Below, in pieces: positions 45,512-56,641 of a stretch of 64,000 nucleotides of DNA (positions are counted from its first letter, which is position 1; each line of letters opens with the position of its first letter). The DNA comes from Iris pallida (Eukaryota; Streptophyta; Magnoliopsida; Asparagales; Iridaceae), in the NCBI GenBank assembly GCA_029216955.1, contig JANAVB010005598.1:186001-250000 (forward strand), in the 5' to 3' direction. Below the pieces are notes generated by a model. The model was given only the letters and a program-made list of their open reading frames with translations. It made no database searches and was not told the origin of the DNA. Both the position numbers and the translations under genes were made by a program.

Positions 45512-46566
45512 TGTTGGCCCATTGGTCATATGGTCAACCTGATTTTAATAATTGATCAAACTCTGTCTGGATATACGAAGCTAGTCGGGATATCTCGGAT
45601 TCTTGGACATGATCAAGATTGGCTATCCACTCCATTCAAGACCGAAGATCTGTTTGCCTACTCGAGTCTGTAATTCCTTATGCAATGTATTTTTTATTTT
45701 ATTTGAGTCTAGGAATATGTTATACACCGAGTCGTACTGGCAAATAGGCTATACCTAAATGAGTTCAAAATGTTTTTTAAAATGACCTTTCAAAAAGGTT
45801 TACAAAAAGGTTTTCAAAAAGGTTTTCAAAAATCACCAAAAGCTTTTTCAAAAACCCTAACTAAACCCTGACTTAACCCTGACAGAACTCGGACCGAGTT
45901 CGGTTGGTGGCCGTTGTGATTTTGAATCTTTGGAACTTGGTCCTCCTGCAGTTGCAGATTTGACCGAGATTTGCTCAAAGAGTTCTGCCCGAATTCTGCC
46001 CGAATTCTGACAGAAGTCTGCCTTTGGAACTCCTATAAATAGAGAAGGATTTCGATCATTTCAACTCACTCATTCACTTTCAATCTTCTTTCTATCTAAA
46101 GCTTTCAGTCTTCCAAAGAGTTTTTCTAGAGCTTTCAATTTCAGATCCCAAGCCAGTTACAATCCTCTAGTCAATTTGTCAGTGCGGTACGTTCTAGAAG
46201 TTTCTGAGAGATTGTAATCAGAAGGCTTGATTGAAGAATACCTCTTCACATTTGAAGTTGGACGAGTTCTTCGTATCAAAGCTCACGTTGTAGAAGTTGC
46301 AAGGACTTCGTAAGAAAACTTGCAGTTTTTCCAATTGTGGTTTCAACTGGTAGCAAGAGTTCTACCGACTGGATTAGTCCTCAACAGAGGGATACCAGTA
46401 TACATCGCTGTCTTTGCGTTTGCTCTCCTAACTCTGTCTTTACTTTATTTCAGTTGTGTTTAATATTCTGTGATTGTGCTGCTAACATTTTTTAATTAGC
46501 ATTTTTCTGCTGCCAACTCTATTCACCCCCCTCTAGAGTATTACGCTTTACTATTTCGTTCCTACA
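45512..46566 (+). repeat. Copia LTR 2 (middle, shared)
   Basis: Starts TGTTGGCCC after a polypurine tract and ends TTCGTTCCTACA before a primer site, so it serves both as 3' LTR of copy 1 and as 5' LTR of copy 2. It has no CCAGAGTTCGG repeat units between ACCGAGTTCGG and TTGGTGGCC, the shortest of the three. The TATA box is at 46034-46041. Confidence 0.95.
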
Positions 46567-46568
46567 AT

Positions 46569-46580
46569 TGGTATCAGAGC
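46569..46580 (+). other. Primer binding site, Copia copy 2
   Basis: TGGTATCAGAGC two bases after the middle LTR, identical to the site of copy 1. Confidence 0.92.
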
Positions 46581-46661
46581 GGGTGTTACAGGTAAAGCAA
46601 AGGTAATAGTGCAATTATTTATTCATTTTAATTAACTGTTATATAGATCACAGCACAACAC

Positions 46662-48524
46662 ATGGCAACTGTGAAATTCACAAGTGAAGGCCAGGCCACA
46701 AACAGACCCCCACTGTTTGATGGTACAAATTATACATATTGGAAAACACGGATGAGTTTCTTCTTAAAATCTCTTGACTTTGATTTATGGTCCATTGTTC
46801 TTGATGGCTATCAGAAGCCACCTCGTATAAATGTTGATGGAGTTTTAGTTGAAAATTCCCATAGCAGATATACAGAGAAAGAAAAAAAAAGGGCCAGTCT
46901 TGACGCACGTGCCATTAATGCTCTTTTTTATGCTTTAGACAGAACTGAATTTAACAGGGTGTCTATCTGCACAACGGCTAATGAAGTATGAAAGCTACTC
47001 GAAGTCACACATGAAGGCACGACTCAAGTCAAGGAATCTAAAGTCAGCAGACTGACTCAAGAGTACGAGGCGTTCAAAATAAAGTCCAACAAAACAGTTA
47101 CAAAAATGTTCGAGAGGTTCTTGGATATTGTAAATCCTTTGTCCTCCCTAGGCAAAGATTACAGTAACCATGAAAAGATTCGCAAACTCCTACGAGCTCT
47201 CACCAAGAACTGGATTCCAAAGGCTACTGCAATCATTGAAGGGAACGACCTCACAACGATGTCACTAAAAGTACTCATGGGTAAGCTACTCACTCATGAA
47301 CTGGAGATACAAGATTTTGAAGAGCCTGTACCAAAGGAGAAGACTATCGCCCTCAAGGCTCAGCACAGAAAAGCTGCTGAAGATGACTAAGACAACAGTG
47401 GATCTGACGCTGAAGATCAAGCACTCCTAGCAAGGAAGTTCAAAAGATTCATGAGACATGAGAAGAGAGTCAAAGAAAACAACAGCAACAACTGGTACCA
47501 AGAAGATGTTGTTTGCTATGGTTGCAAGAAGAAGGGACACATGAAGAAGGATTGTCCCACAAACTCATCATCAAGCAAGAAGAGCAACAGGTATAAAAAA
47601 GGGAACCTGAAGAGATCAACATCACGGAAGTATGCCAATACCAGCATATGGCATGAAAGTGAAGCCAGCGACTCAGAAGACGAACAATCAGAAGACGCTA
47701 CAAACGTATGCTTTATGGCATCCGATCAGGTACCTACTGAACCTGTAGTTGATACTTATGATGACTTTACCATTGAGCAATTAGGAGATGCCTTCAGTGA
47801 CCTGATGACTGATTACAGGAAACTGCATAGTAAGTATCAGACCTCTAAGAAGGTACTCAAAGAGTACAAAGGTAAAATAGGTAGACTTACCGACCTACTA
47901 GCTGAGGTTAGAAATAATGTTAGTGAGTCTGGTGAGCTTTCTTCAATAAAGCTCTTATTACACGAGACTACCAAGTCATCTGAAGAGAAAGACAAAATTA
48001 TTGACCAACTCAAGGAAAAAAATTCTATAGAGAAGAAAAGTCTTCAATGTGCACAAATCAGAATGGAATCACTTACTTCTGATTATACTAAGTTGTATGA
48101 CACTTCCAAAAGATTGGAAATTAGGTTAGGAAAACAGCCTGAGCCTGCTGCTTCCTACCCTAACACGTGTCACTTACCAAAAAATTGGAACATTCCCAAG
48201 CCAAACACTGTCAGACCTAACCCTATAAAACCTTTACCCCAAAAGGTTAAGCCCAAACAAGATTATAGGTATGCTTTCTTCTATACTAGAAAACCTAAAC
48301 CTACCAACCATGCACACCACTCAGCTTTCAACACTCGACATGCACAATGTAATTATTGTGGCCTCATTGGTCATATATCATCTGCATGTAGAATGAGAAA
48401 GCTTGTTGATTTAAATATTTATGCTTGGATACCTAAAGCTAACAATTCAGGACCCTACAAGAAATGGGTACCAAAGGTTTCATCTGCAAACTGTTTTATA
48501 GGTGGAACACCCTTCACATGCTAG
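46662..48524 (+). pseudogene. Gag of Copia copy 2, broken
   Basis: Same domain order as copy 1, starting ATG at 46662. The A run that is short in copy 1 is in frame here. Breaks are different: TGA at 46989-46991 for the Trp after ANEV, and TAA at 47388-47390 where copy 1 has a Ser codon. The second half (47451-48524) is open and has the knuckle CYGCKKKGHMKKDC and a complete second knuckle CNYCGLIGHISSAC. It ends with TAG at 48522-48524, overlapping the pol frame by 23 nt as in copy 1. Confidence 0.88.
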
Positions 48525-51500
48525 AAGCAAATGGATCCTCGACAGCGGTTGCTCACGGCATATGACCGGTGACGCTACCCTATTTGCAATACCGTCGAAG
48601 AAAAAGAAGGAAGGCTACGTCTCCTTCGGTAATAATTTGAAAGGGTATATTATTGGTATCGGTGATGTTGGTAAGTCTCCCTATCCTGTGATTAAGGATG
48701 TCTGTCTGGTTACCGAGTTGAAACATAACCTACTCAGCATAAGTTACCTAGCTGATCATGGTTATGGAATCAACTTTGGCAAAGACAAATATACTATAGT
48801 TGATAGCTCAACTGGTAGTACTATCTTTGAAGGTATCAGGGAAGACAATATATATGTTTTCCATTTGTTAGAAGAAACTAACATTTCAGGTAGATGCTTA
48901 ATGGCCAAGAGTGATGAGAGTCATCTGTGGCATATGAGACTCGGTCACGCTAATATGGATATAATATCAAGATTATCCACAAAGAAGTTACTACGCGGTT
49001 TACCGGACATTACATTCAAGAAGGATTCGGTATGCAGTCAATATGAAAGGAACAAAGCTACCAGATCCACATTCAAATCAGTAAACGCATTATGTACTAC
49101 TAGACCTCTACAATTGCTTCATATGGACTTATTTGGTCCTTGCAGAGTTGCTAGCCTCGAAGGTAAACTTTATGCTTTTGTAATTGTAGATAATTTCTCT
49201 AGATACACGTGGGTATATTTCTTGACAAGCAAGAATGATGCATTATTCAGAATGAAAAAGATTACATGATCACTCGCATTAGAAGCGATCATGGTGGCAA
49301 ATTCGAGAATGCTAATTTTGAGCAATTTTGTGACACACACGGTTTTATACACGAGTTCTTCTGCCCTAAGACTCCACAACAAAATGGAGTTGTGGAACAT
49401 AAGAACAGAACTCTAACCGAAATGGCCAGAGTGATGTTAAACCAGTTTAGTCTACCCAAATATTTCTGGGCTGAAGCTATCAACACAGCTTGCTTTGTTC
49501 TCAATAGAGTTCTAATTCGACCCAAATCGAAGAAGACTCCATTTGAGTTATGGTTTGATAGAATTCCCTCAGTTTCTTACTTTAGAATTTTTGGTTGTAA
49601 ATGTTTTATTCTTAATACAAAAGACAATTTGGAAAAATTTGATGAAAAGGCCGATGAAGGTATATTTTTAGGTTATGCGGCCAAGAGCAAAGGATACAGA
49701 GTCTTCAACAAACATACCATGATCATCGAAGAGTCAATCAATGTCACTTTTGATGAATTGAATCAAATGACTATTGATGACAATGACGAAGATACATCTG
49801 TACCAAGCTCAACTCCAGCTGATTCTCAACCAAGCTCTGCACTAGCTGAACCTCCTAGAGAGGATCTAGGAACCAGCTACCTTCAGAATTTACCGAAAAG
49901 GTTGAAATTTACAGCTGATCATCCAAAGGATTTGGTAATTGGTGATATTACCAAGGAAGTAAGTACTCGTACATCCTGTAGAGATATTGTTTCTAGTGTT
50001 GCATTTATTTTACAGCTAGAACCCAAAACTATTGATGAAGCATGTAGTGATAGTTTTTGGATAGATGCTATGCAAGAGGAATTATACCAATTTGAACGGA
50101 ATCAAGTTTGGGAACTTGTTCCCAGGCCTATTGATCATCCGGTCATTGGCACCCGTTGGGTATTCCGAAACAAACTGAATGAGAATGGTTTAGTGACTCG
50201 TAATAAGTCTCGACTCGTAGCTCAAGGATACAATCAAGAAGAAGGTATCGACTACGATGAGACTTATGCCCCAGTTGCGAGATTAGAATCCATTCGCATG
50301 TTATGTGCATTTGCATGTTTTCATGATTTCAAACTTTTTCAAATGGATGTGAAGAGTGCTTTTTTAAATGGCTTTATAAAAGAAGAAGTTTTTGTAGCAC
50401 AACCTCCAGGTTTCACAGATTTCAAAAACCCAGATCATGTTTTCAAGTTGAAGAAAGCCTTGTACGGTTTAAAACAAGCACCTCGTGCTTGGTATGATCG
50501 TTTAAGTTCTTTTCTATTTGAGAACGGTTTTTCAAAAGGCAAGGTTGACACTACACTGTTTATTAAATCTTTTAATGGCAAGCTGCTTTTAATTCAAATC
50601 TATGTTGATGATATTATATTTGGATCTACTGATGAATCTCTGTGTCAAGAATTTTCTAAGTGTATGCAGAATGAGTTTGAGATGAGCATGATGGAAGAGC
50701 TGAAATTCTCTCTCGGATTGTAAATCAAACAAACTGATAATGGGACGTTCATAAATCAAGCCAAATATACAAAAGATCTGCTAAAGAAGTTCGATCTGGA
50801 AAATGTTAAAACTATTGGCACTCCAATGGCAACTTCAACAAAGCTTGATTCAGATGAACAAGGCAAGCCAGTCGACACACGTAAGTATCGAGGTATGATT
50901 GGTAGTTTACTTTATTTAACTGCTAATCGTCCAGATATAATGTTTAGTGTTTGCCTGTGTGCATGTTTTCAAGCTAACCCAAAGGAATCACATATGTCCG
51001 CAGTTAAGCGTATCTTTCGATACCTTAAAGGCAATTCTTCTGTTGGCTTGTGGTATCCCAAAACTAAGTCCTTTGACCTTATTGGTTATTCGGATGCAGA
51101 TTTTGCTGGATACAAAGTTGATAAAAAAACTACAAGTGGCACATGTCATTTCTTAGGCAAAGCTTTAGTCTCTTGGTTTAGTAAAAAGCAAAATTCTGTA
51201 GCCCTATCAACAATATAGGCTGAGTACATCGCCGCAGGACGTTGTTGCGCTCAGATTTTATTGATGAAACAAACCCTAGAAGACTATAATTTATTTTGCA
51301 CACATATTCCCATTTTATGTGATAACACAAGCACTATTAATTTGACTAAGAATCCAGTATGTCACTCTCGTACTAAACATATCGAGATTCGACATCACTT
51401 TCTTAGAGATCATCATCAAAATGGAGATATAAACCTTGTGTACATAGATACTGAAAATCAACTAGCTGACATCTTCACTAAACCTCTAGCGGAAGAACGT

Positions 51501-51554
51501 TTCAATTATTTACGTCGAAAATTAGGAATTTTGGACGTCAATAATATTAATTGA
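48502..51554 (+). pseudogene. Pol of Copia copy 2, broken
   Basis: The order is as in copy 1. Protease WILDSGCSRHMTG; HHCC site altered (CSQYERNKA, second Cys to Tyr); integrase has VDNFSRYTW for the usual VDDFSRYTW but keeps RSDHGGKF and VVEHKNRT. RT: AFLNGF, LKQAPRAWYDRL, YVDD at 50601-50612. RNase H: YSDADFAG, CDNTS. Breaks: the same frame change in integrase as copy 1 (49267), TAA at 50721-50723 for CAA, and a TAG at 51216-51218 inside the TEAEY motif. The stop after DVNNIN is at 51552-51554. Confidence 0.9.
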
Positions 51555-51856
51555 TTTTGTTTTATAATTATATATTATTATGCAAAAACTGTGTTAGAGA
51601 CAAGCCAATAAAGAGTCTGTCTGTCACCACAACTACGGTTGAAGCGAAGCGGTACTTAAGAGTTCCCCGGTGAACCTCCGCCAGCTGGGATAGTATTCCT
51701 ACAGCTAATCTGAGACAGTTGCTGTGTAACGACATTTAATTCATAAAATAATATTAATTATGTTAATTGAAGGCTAAAATAACTAATCTTTGAATTAAAT
51801 ATTTGAAATAAGATAATAAAAAAGAATGGCAAAATCAACTTTATAGAACCCTAGGC

Positions 51857-51920
51857 GAATTCGGCCAGAGCTCTGACCGAATTCGGCCCGAGTTCGGTTG
51901 AGGGTGTCTGGTTATATATA
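51857..51920 (+). promoter_or_regulatory. Candidate internal promoter before the third ORF, Copia copy 2
   Basis: GAATTCGGCC at 51857-51866 and 51879-51888, then TATATATA at 51913-51920, 246 nt before the ATG at 52166. The whole block is conserved with copy 1, while a nearby stretch (about 51726-51761) differs by an indel of some 36-40 nt. Confidence 0.5.
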
Positions 51921-52165
51921 CAGAACCCGAGCAGCCCTTCTTCTTCATTGCTTCCAAACTATTTCAAACAACAGCAGCAGCTGACCCGAGCATCAAAACC
52001 CTAGTTCTTCACCACCCTATTCCATCCAATCCAAGTGGTGAAATCTCTCCAAAATTTAGAATCGTACGGAGATCGTCGTTCTCTACGACATATCTTGATT
52101 TCGTGAGGTATAACTCCATCTCTCTCCACCTTTCAATTTGTGCATTTTTATTCCAATTTGCACAT

Positions 52166-53458
52166 ATGGCACCTAAATTTAATCCATCTAAGAGGAAGAA
52201 GACGACCCCTAGTGAGGAAGGGTCATCTTCGCATCCACATACAGATTCACTCTTTTCGCCGGTCCAAACGAGCGACGGTGCATTCGACGGGTTTTTCTTT
52301 CAAACCCTCGACCAAGCCCTACTGTGGTATGGTGATTTTTCTATGCGATCCATATGCACAGGTGCTCCAGTCAAATGGACTGTATTTCCTGACCATCGTC
52401 ATTTGTTTGAGGCATTAGGGTTACACTTATTTGTTAAAATATGCTTCCCTATAGCAACTAATGCCATTAGATTATTCTATTGCAATCTCATATTAGACAC
52501 TTTCGATGTGAGCACACGTGTTGGAGGTATTAATATCAATTTTGATGATAGCCTCTTAGCGGAGATCCTTGGTATCCCTAACGAAGGTGAACCGCTAGTC
52601 GATATCACAAATTTTGATTATCCCGAAGGCACGACACTCGCAAGTTTCAAAGCAGAACTCTGTGCACCTGATAGAGTACGCTCTGGAAAGTTCAAGGCTA
52701 ACAACCTGAACTTGTTTAACTATGAATTGCATCGCATCATCTATTCCACTATTCTTCCAAAATCTACTTCAAAGGATGATGTGACTTCTCTTGAGCTGTC
52801 CGCCATGTACCACATTCTTAAGGGGATTCCATTTTCTGCCCCTAAGACCATGATTCAGATGATGGGTCGTTGTCGTACAAGAGATAGAAATCTCTTTTAC
52901 GCGATGATTCTCCCACGCATCTTTCAGCGCTTCGATATCGATCTGTCGACTTGTACTCAGGACCCTGAGCCTAAGTTTCTTCAGTTATCTCATCGTAGCA
53001 TGACTGCTACAGCTCTACCTCCTGCTCCTCCTACTGCACCTCCTACACCACCTCATCAGTATGCCATGACATTTGAGGGCATACATCAGCATTTATCTGC
53101 TTTGTACGTCTCGATGACGGACATGGCTCGCGAGCGTGAGTTCTGCGATGTCACTCGTTATCAGGCGATGACAAACTCCTTTGCTGATCTTCGTTTCGCT
53201 CAGACTAGTCATTCAGCCGATTCCATCCCTCGAGATCCAGCTTTTTTGGGTTACCGCTGTGAGGATGAGGCTGTCCATGCCTACTTCCAGCCAGGTAACG
53301 CCTATGATTGGTATCGTGCATATCGTGACTACGTTGGTGAGTTCTATGCTGGCGCCCCTACTCATCCTTCTTGCGCTGGTACTTCTGGTGCTGGTTCTTC
53401 AGGACATGCTGGTCGAGCTGATGTTGGTGATGACGAGGATAGTGATGAGGAGATGTAA
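52166..53458 (+). CDS. Third ORF of Copia copy 2, intact (plant transposon protein-like)
   Basis: A 430-codon open frame from ATG 52166 to TAA 53456-53458, the only long retroelement frame in the window without a visible break. It starts MAPKFNPSKRKKTTPSEE, with a basic patch that could serve as a nuclear signal. The middle holds LGLHLFVKICFPIATNAIR, FYCNLILDTFDVSTRVGGI, LAEILGIPNEGEPL and a helical LELSAMYHILKGIPF. A proline-rich linker (PPAPPTAPPTPP) follows, then a QHLSALYVSMTDMARERE helix, a short aromatic stretch (GYRCEDEAVHAYFQPGNAYD) and an acidic end DDEDSDEEM. It lies 600 nt after pol with its own TATA-like box. The plant transposon protein assignment rests on pattern memory; the role is unknown. 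Confidence 0.7.
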   Translation: MAPKFNPSKRKKTTPSEEGSSSHPHTDSLFSPVQTSDGAFDGFFFQTLDQALLWYGDFSMRSICTGAPVKWTVFPDHRHLFEALGLHLFVKICFPIATNAIRLFYCNLILDTFDVSTRVGGININFDDSLLAEILGIPNEGEPLVDITNFDYPEGTTLASFKAELCAPDRVRSGKFKANNLNLFNYELHRIIYSTILPKSTSKDDVTSLELSAMYHILKGIPFSAPKTMIQMMGRCRTRDRNLFYAMILPRIFQRFDIDLSTCTQDPEPKFLQLSHRSMTATALPPAPPTAPPTPPHQYAMTFEGIHQHLSALYVSMTDMAREREFCDVTRYQAMTNSFADLRFAQTSHSADSIPRDPAFLGYRCEDEAVHAYFQPGNAYDWYRAYRDYVGEFYAGAPTHPSCAGTSGAGSSGHAGRADVGDDEDSDEEM

Positions 53459-54009
53459 TTTGATTTTTTAGTGACATTTTATTGTACACTTGGAAATGGT
53501 CCAACATTCCAAGTTTTTTATCAGTATTTCTTTTATCAGTACTTTCTAGTTATTATCAGCACTTTTTAGTTTGTTTCAGTACTATTATCATTCATGGACA
53601 TGTTTATGATGTTTCAGTTATGGCATTTCAGTTTATTTCAGCACTTTGTTTTAATTATTAGCACTATCTCTTTATACTGCTTCTTTATTACAAATTGCCT
53701 GTGAAATAGCATGCCTGAGATTTTTTTGAAATAATACATGCCTGTTATGATAATCTGTAGAAACAATACATGCTGTAATGTGTTTCTCAAATTTTTTTAT
53801 GCCTTTTTCTCACTACTTGTTATTTATGCATTGATTGCGGGGGAGCCTTCTCTTTTACAATTATTTTGCTAATTGACAAAGGGGGAGAAAATTAAAGATC
53901 TAACATTTCTTTTGAGATAATACAGGACATGAACAATTTCTACTTTTTGATATTTTCTTGAACAAGCTTAGCTTAATGTTATATCATTCATAGTTTGTCA
54001 ATTATCAAA

Positions 54010-54020
54010 ATGGGGGAGAT
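54010..54020 (+). other. Polypurine tract, Copia copy 2
   Basis: ATGGGGGAGAT directly before the right LTR; AAAGGGGGAGAAAA recurs about 140 nt upstream near 53878. Confidence 0.85.
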
Positions 54021-55092
54021 TGTTGGCCCATTGGTCATATGGTCAACCTGATTTTAATAATTGATCAAACTCTGTCTGGATATACGAAGCTAGTCGGGAT
54101 ATCTCGGATTCTTGGACATGATCAAGATTGGCTATCCACTCCATTCATGACCGAAGATCTGTTTGCCTACTCGAGTCTGTAATTCCTTATGCAATGTATT
54201 TTTTCATTTTATTTGAATCTAGGAATATGTTGTACACCGAGTCGTACTGGCAAATAGGCTATCCCAAAATGAGTTCAAAATATTTTTTAAAATGACCTCT
54301 CAAAAAGGTTTACAAAAAGGTTTTCAAAAAGGTTTTAAAAAATCACCAAAAACTTTTTCAAAAATCCTAACTAAACCCTGACTTAACCCTGACAGAACTC
54401 GGACCGAGTTCGGCCAGAGTTCGGTTGGTGGCCGTTGTGATTTTGAATCTTTGGAACTTGGTCCTCCTGCAGTTGCGGATTTGACCGAGATTTGCTCAAA
54501 AAGGTCTGCCCGAATTCTGCCCGAATTCTGACAGAAGTCTGCCTTTGGAACTCCTATAAATAGAGAAGGATTTCGATCATTTCAACTCACTCATTCACTT
54601 TCAATCTTCTCTCTATCTAAAGCTTTCAGTCTTCCAAAGAGTTTTTCTAGAGCTTTCAATTTCAGATCCCAAGCCAGTTACAATCCTCTAGTCAATTTGC
54701 CAATGCGGTACGGTCTAGAAGTTTCTGAGAGATTGTAATCAGAAGGCTTTATTGAAGAATACCTCTTCACATTTGAAGTTGGACGAGTTCTTCGTATCAA
54801 AGCTCGCGTTGTAGAAGTTGCAAGGACTTCGTAAGAAAACTTGCAATTTTTCCAATAGTGGATTCAACTGGTAGCAAGAGTTCTACCGACTGGATTAGTC
54901 CTCAACAGAGGGATACTAGTATACATCGCTGTCTTTGCGTTTGCTCTCCTAACTCTGTCTTTACTTTATTTCAGTTGTGTTTAATATTTTGTGATTGTGC
55001 TGCTAATATTTTTAATTAGCATTTTTCCGCTGCCAACTCTATTCACCCCCCCCCCCCTCTAGAGTATTACGCTTTACTATTTCGTTCCTTCA
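54021..55092 (+). repeat. Copia LTR 3 (right)
   Basis: Starts TGTTGGCCC and ends TTCGTTCCTTCA, with a C run near 55047-55057 longer than in the other LTRs. It has one CCAGAGTTCGG unit in the variable region. TATA box at 54555-54562. It is followed by the GATAA duplication. Confidence 0.95.
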
Positions 55093-55097
55093 GATAA
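55093..55097 (+). repeat. Target site duplication GATAA, right copy
   Basis: GATAA immediately after the right LTR end CTTCA, matching 37002-37006. Removing the Copia unit and one GATAA restores the right arm GATAATAGG of the hairpin begun at 36967. Confidence 0.93.
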
Positions 55098-55625
55098 TAG
55101 GTTGAAAGGACACCGACATACTTGCTCAGAGGTAATGTGGACCTGGCAAGCATGAAGGTTTCTTCGACGGAGCCTTCCCACTCAGAGGTAATGAGGACAT
55201 GGCAGGAGTGGGCTCAATGAAGAGAGGGTACATAGAACGACTCAGAGGTCGGAGAACGTGGAAGTTCTATGCGAGGGGGCGGTTTGTTTTTGATGGAAGT
55301 GAAAACGATTCAGAGGTAATGAGGACATGGCCGTTTCTGAAATTTGTGGATCGATTACCCTTTTTGTGCACTGGGAGCGCGGGTAGTGGATCACGAGGGA
55401 GGATCTCTTCCAGGAAAAAAGTTCAAAGGTATAATAATACGTGACTTACTATCTGAAAGAGTGACCGAAATGTAAGTTCAGAGGCACCAGCGGGTACATA
55501 ACTCGGTAATTTAGAATATTGAGAAAGTGTGAGTTCAGCGGCACCAGTGGGTACATGACTCGATAATCTGAAATGTTGTGGATGTGAGTTCAGCGGTACC
55601 AGTGGGTACATGACTAGAAGATCTT
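55098..55625. repeat. 3' array of element B, part right of the Copia insertion
   Basis: CTCAGAGGTAATG-type repeats at 55120-55330 are followed by about three copies of the TGAGTTCAGCGGCACCAG unit at 55455-55625, ending next to the pol stop. It is homologous to 15190-15866 of element A, with fewer units. Confidence 0.85.
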
Positions 55626-55637
55626 GGAGAGTATATC

Positions 55638-56641
55638 GTTTAGACATAATATTTCTTCAGGAACTTGCCGTTGACGGGCAATATGAGCAAGTCTCCATTT
55701 TGCTTTACGAGGTGATAAGCACCGTTAGAGAATACTGTCTCAATGATAAATGGGCCTTCCCACTTTGGCTGGAATTTGTCGGCGATCTTGTGAGTCATGA
55801 CCATCGGCCTCCGGAATGCCAAGACGAGATCGCCCACCTGGAATGATCTAATTTTGACCTTCTTGTTGAAGGCTCCAGAGATGTGTGCTTGGTATAGCTC
55901 AATTCGTTGCTGAGCTAAGAGGCGCTTTTCATCTAGTGCCTCCAATTCCTGTAGGCGACGATGGTGGTTGTCGTCGGTTGTCAATTGATATGTGAGGGCG
56001 ACCCGTAGTGAGGGGATCTGGGTCTCCAATGGGAGGACTGCCTCACTCCCGTATACCAGGGAGAATGGTGTATTCTCGGTAGCTGTTCGGACCATGGTGC
56101 GATAAGCCCATAAGCATTCACCGAGCTTCTCGTTCCAGTCACGTTTGTTGGAGGAGATAAACTTCTTGAGGAGTTTGATGATTGTTTTGTTGAATGCCTC
56201 TGCCAACCCGTTCGCTGCCGGGTTGTATGGTGTCGAAGCGACATTCTGAATACGGTTCTTATCGCAGAACCGATAGAATGCGTGGCTTGCAAACTGTAGA
56301 CCATTATCATGGATGATCCTTCATGGCAGTCCGAAGCGGTAGATGATGTGATGCTTAAGAAAGCTGATCACGTTTGAAGTCTTAACTTCTGCGAGTGGGA
56401 CAGCTTCCACCCATTTGGAGAAGTAATCAGTGATCGCGAGTATGAAACGATGTCCTCGGGAGAAAGGTGGGGTGATTGGACCGATAATATCCATTCCCCA
56501 TGCTTCGAATGGCCAGGACGCCACTGTCGGATGTAGAAACTCGGACGGTTGGTGAATGAAGTTTGCGTGGACTTGGCAGGCTTTGTATTTTCTAGCATAA
56601 TCTATCGCATCTGCCACCATCGTAGGCCAATAATAGCCCAT
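55638..56641 (-). pseudogene. Integrase of element B, broken
   Basis: Frames 56641-56321 and 56206-55640 carry WPTMVADAIDYARKYKACQVH, MDIIGPI (first Asp), IIHDNG near 56300, AEAFNKTIIKLLKKF (Glu) and the C-terminal LEALDEKRLLAQQRIELYQ with VGDLVLAFRRPMVMT, ending KFLKKYYV and TAA. Two stops break it: TGA at about 56641 and at about 56317, both where element A has Arg codons (CGA/CGG type). A frame change near 56210-56300 separates the two halves. Confidence 0.9.

Larger units (their letters stand above)
37007..55092 (+). mobile_element. Ty1/Copia tandem dimer (LTR-internal-LTR-internal-LTR)
   Basis: Three LTRs (37007-38095, 45512-46566, 54021-55092) enclose two nearly identical internal regions, each with primer site, gag, protease, integrase, RT, RNase H, a third ORF and a polypurine tract. 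One 5-bp duplication (GATAA) flanks the 18,086-bp unit. The order protease-integrase-RT-RNase H is that of Copia; the third ORF after pol, the long LTRs and GGGGGAG-rich 3' region resemble the SIRE/Maximus lineage. The unit lies in the 3' repeat array of element B on the opposite strand to B's pol. Each copy has its own stops, so both are inactive. Confidence 0.93.
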
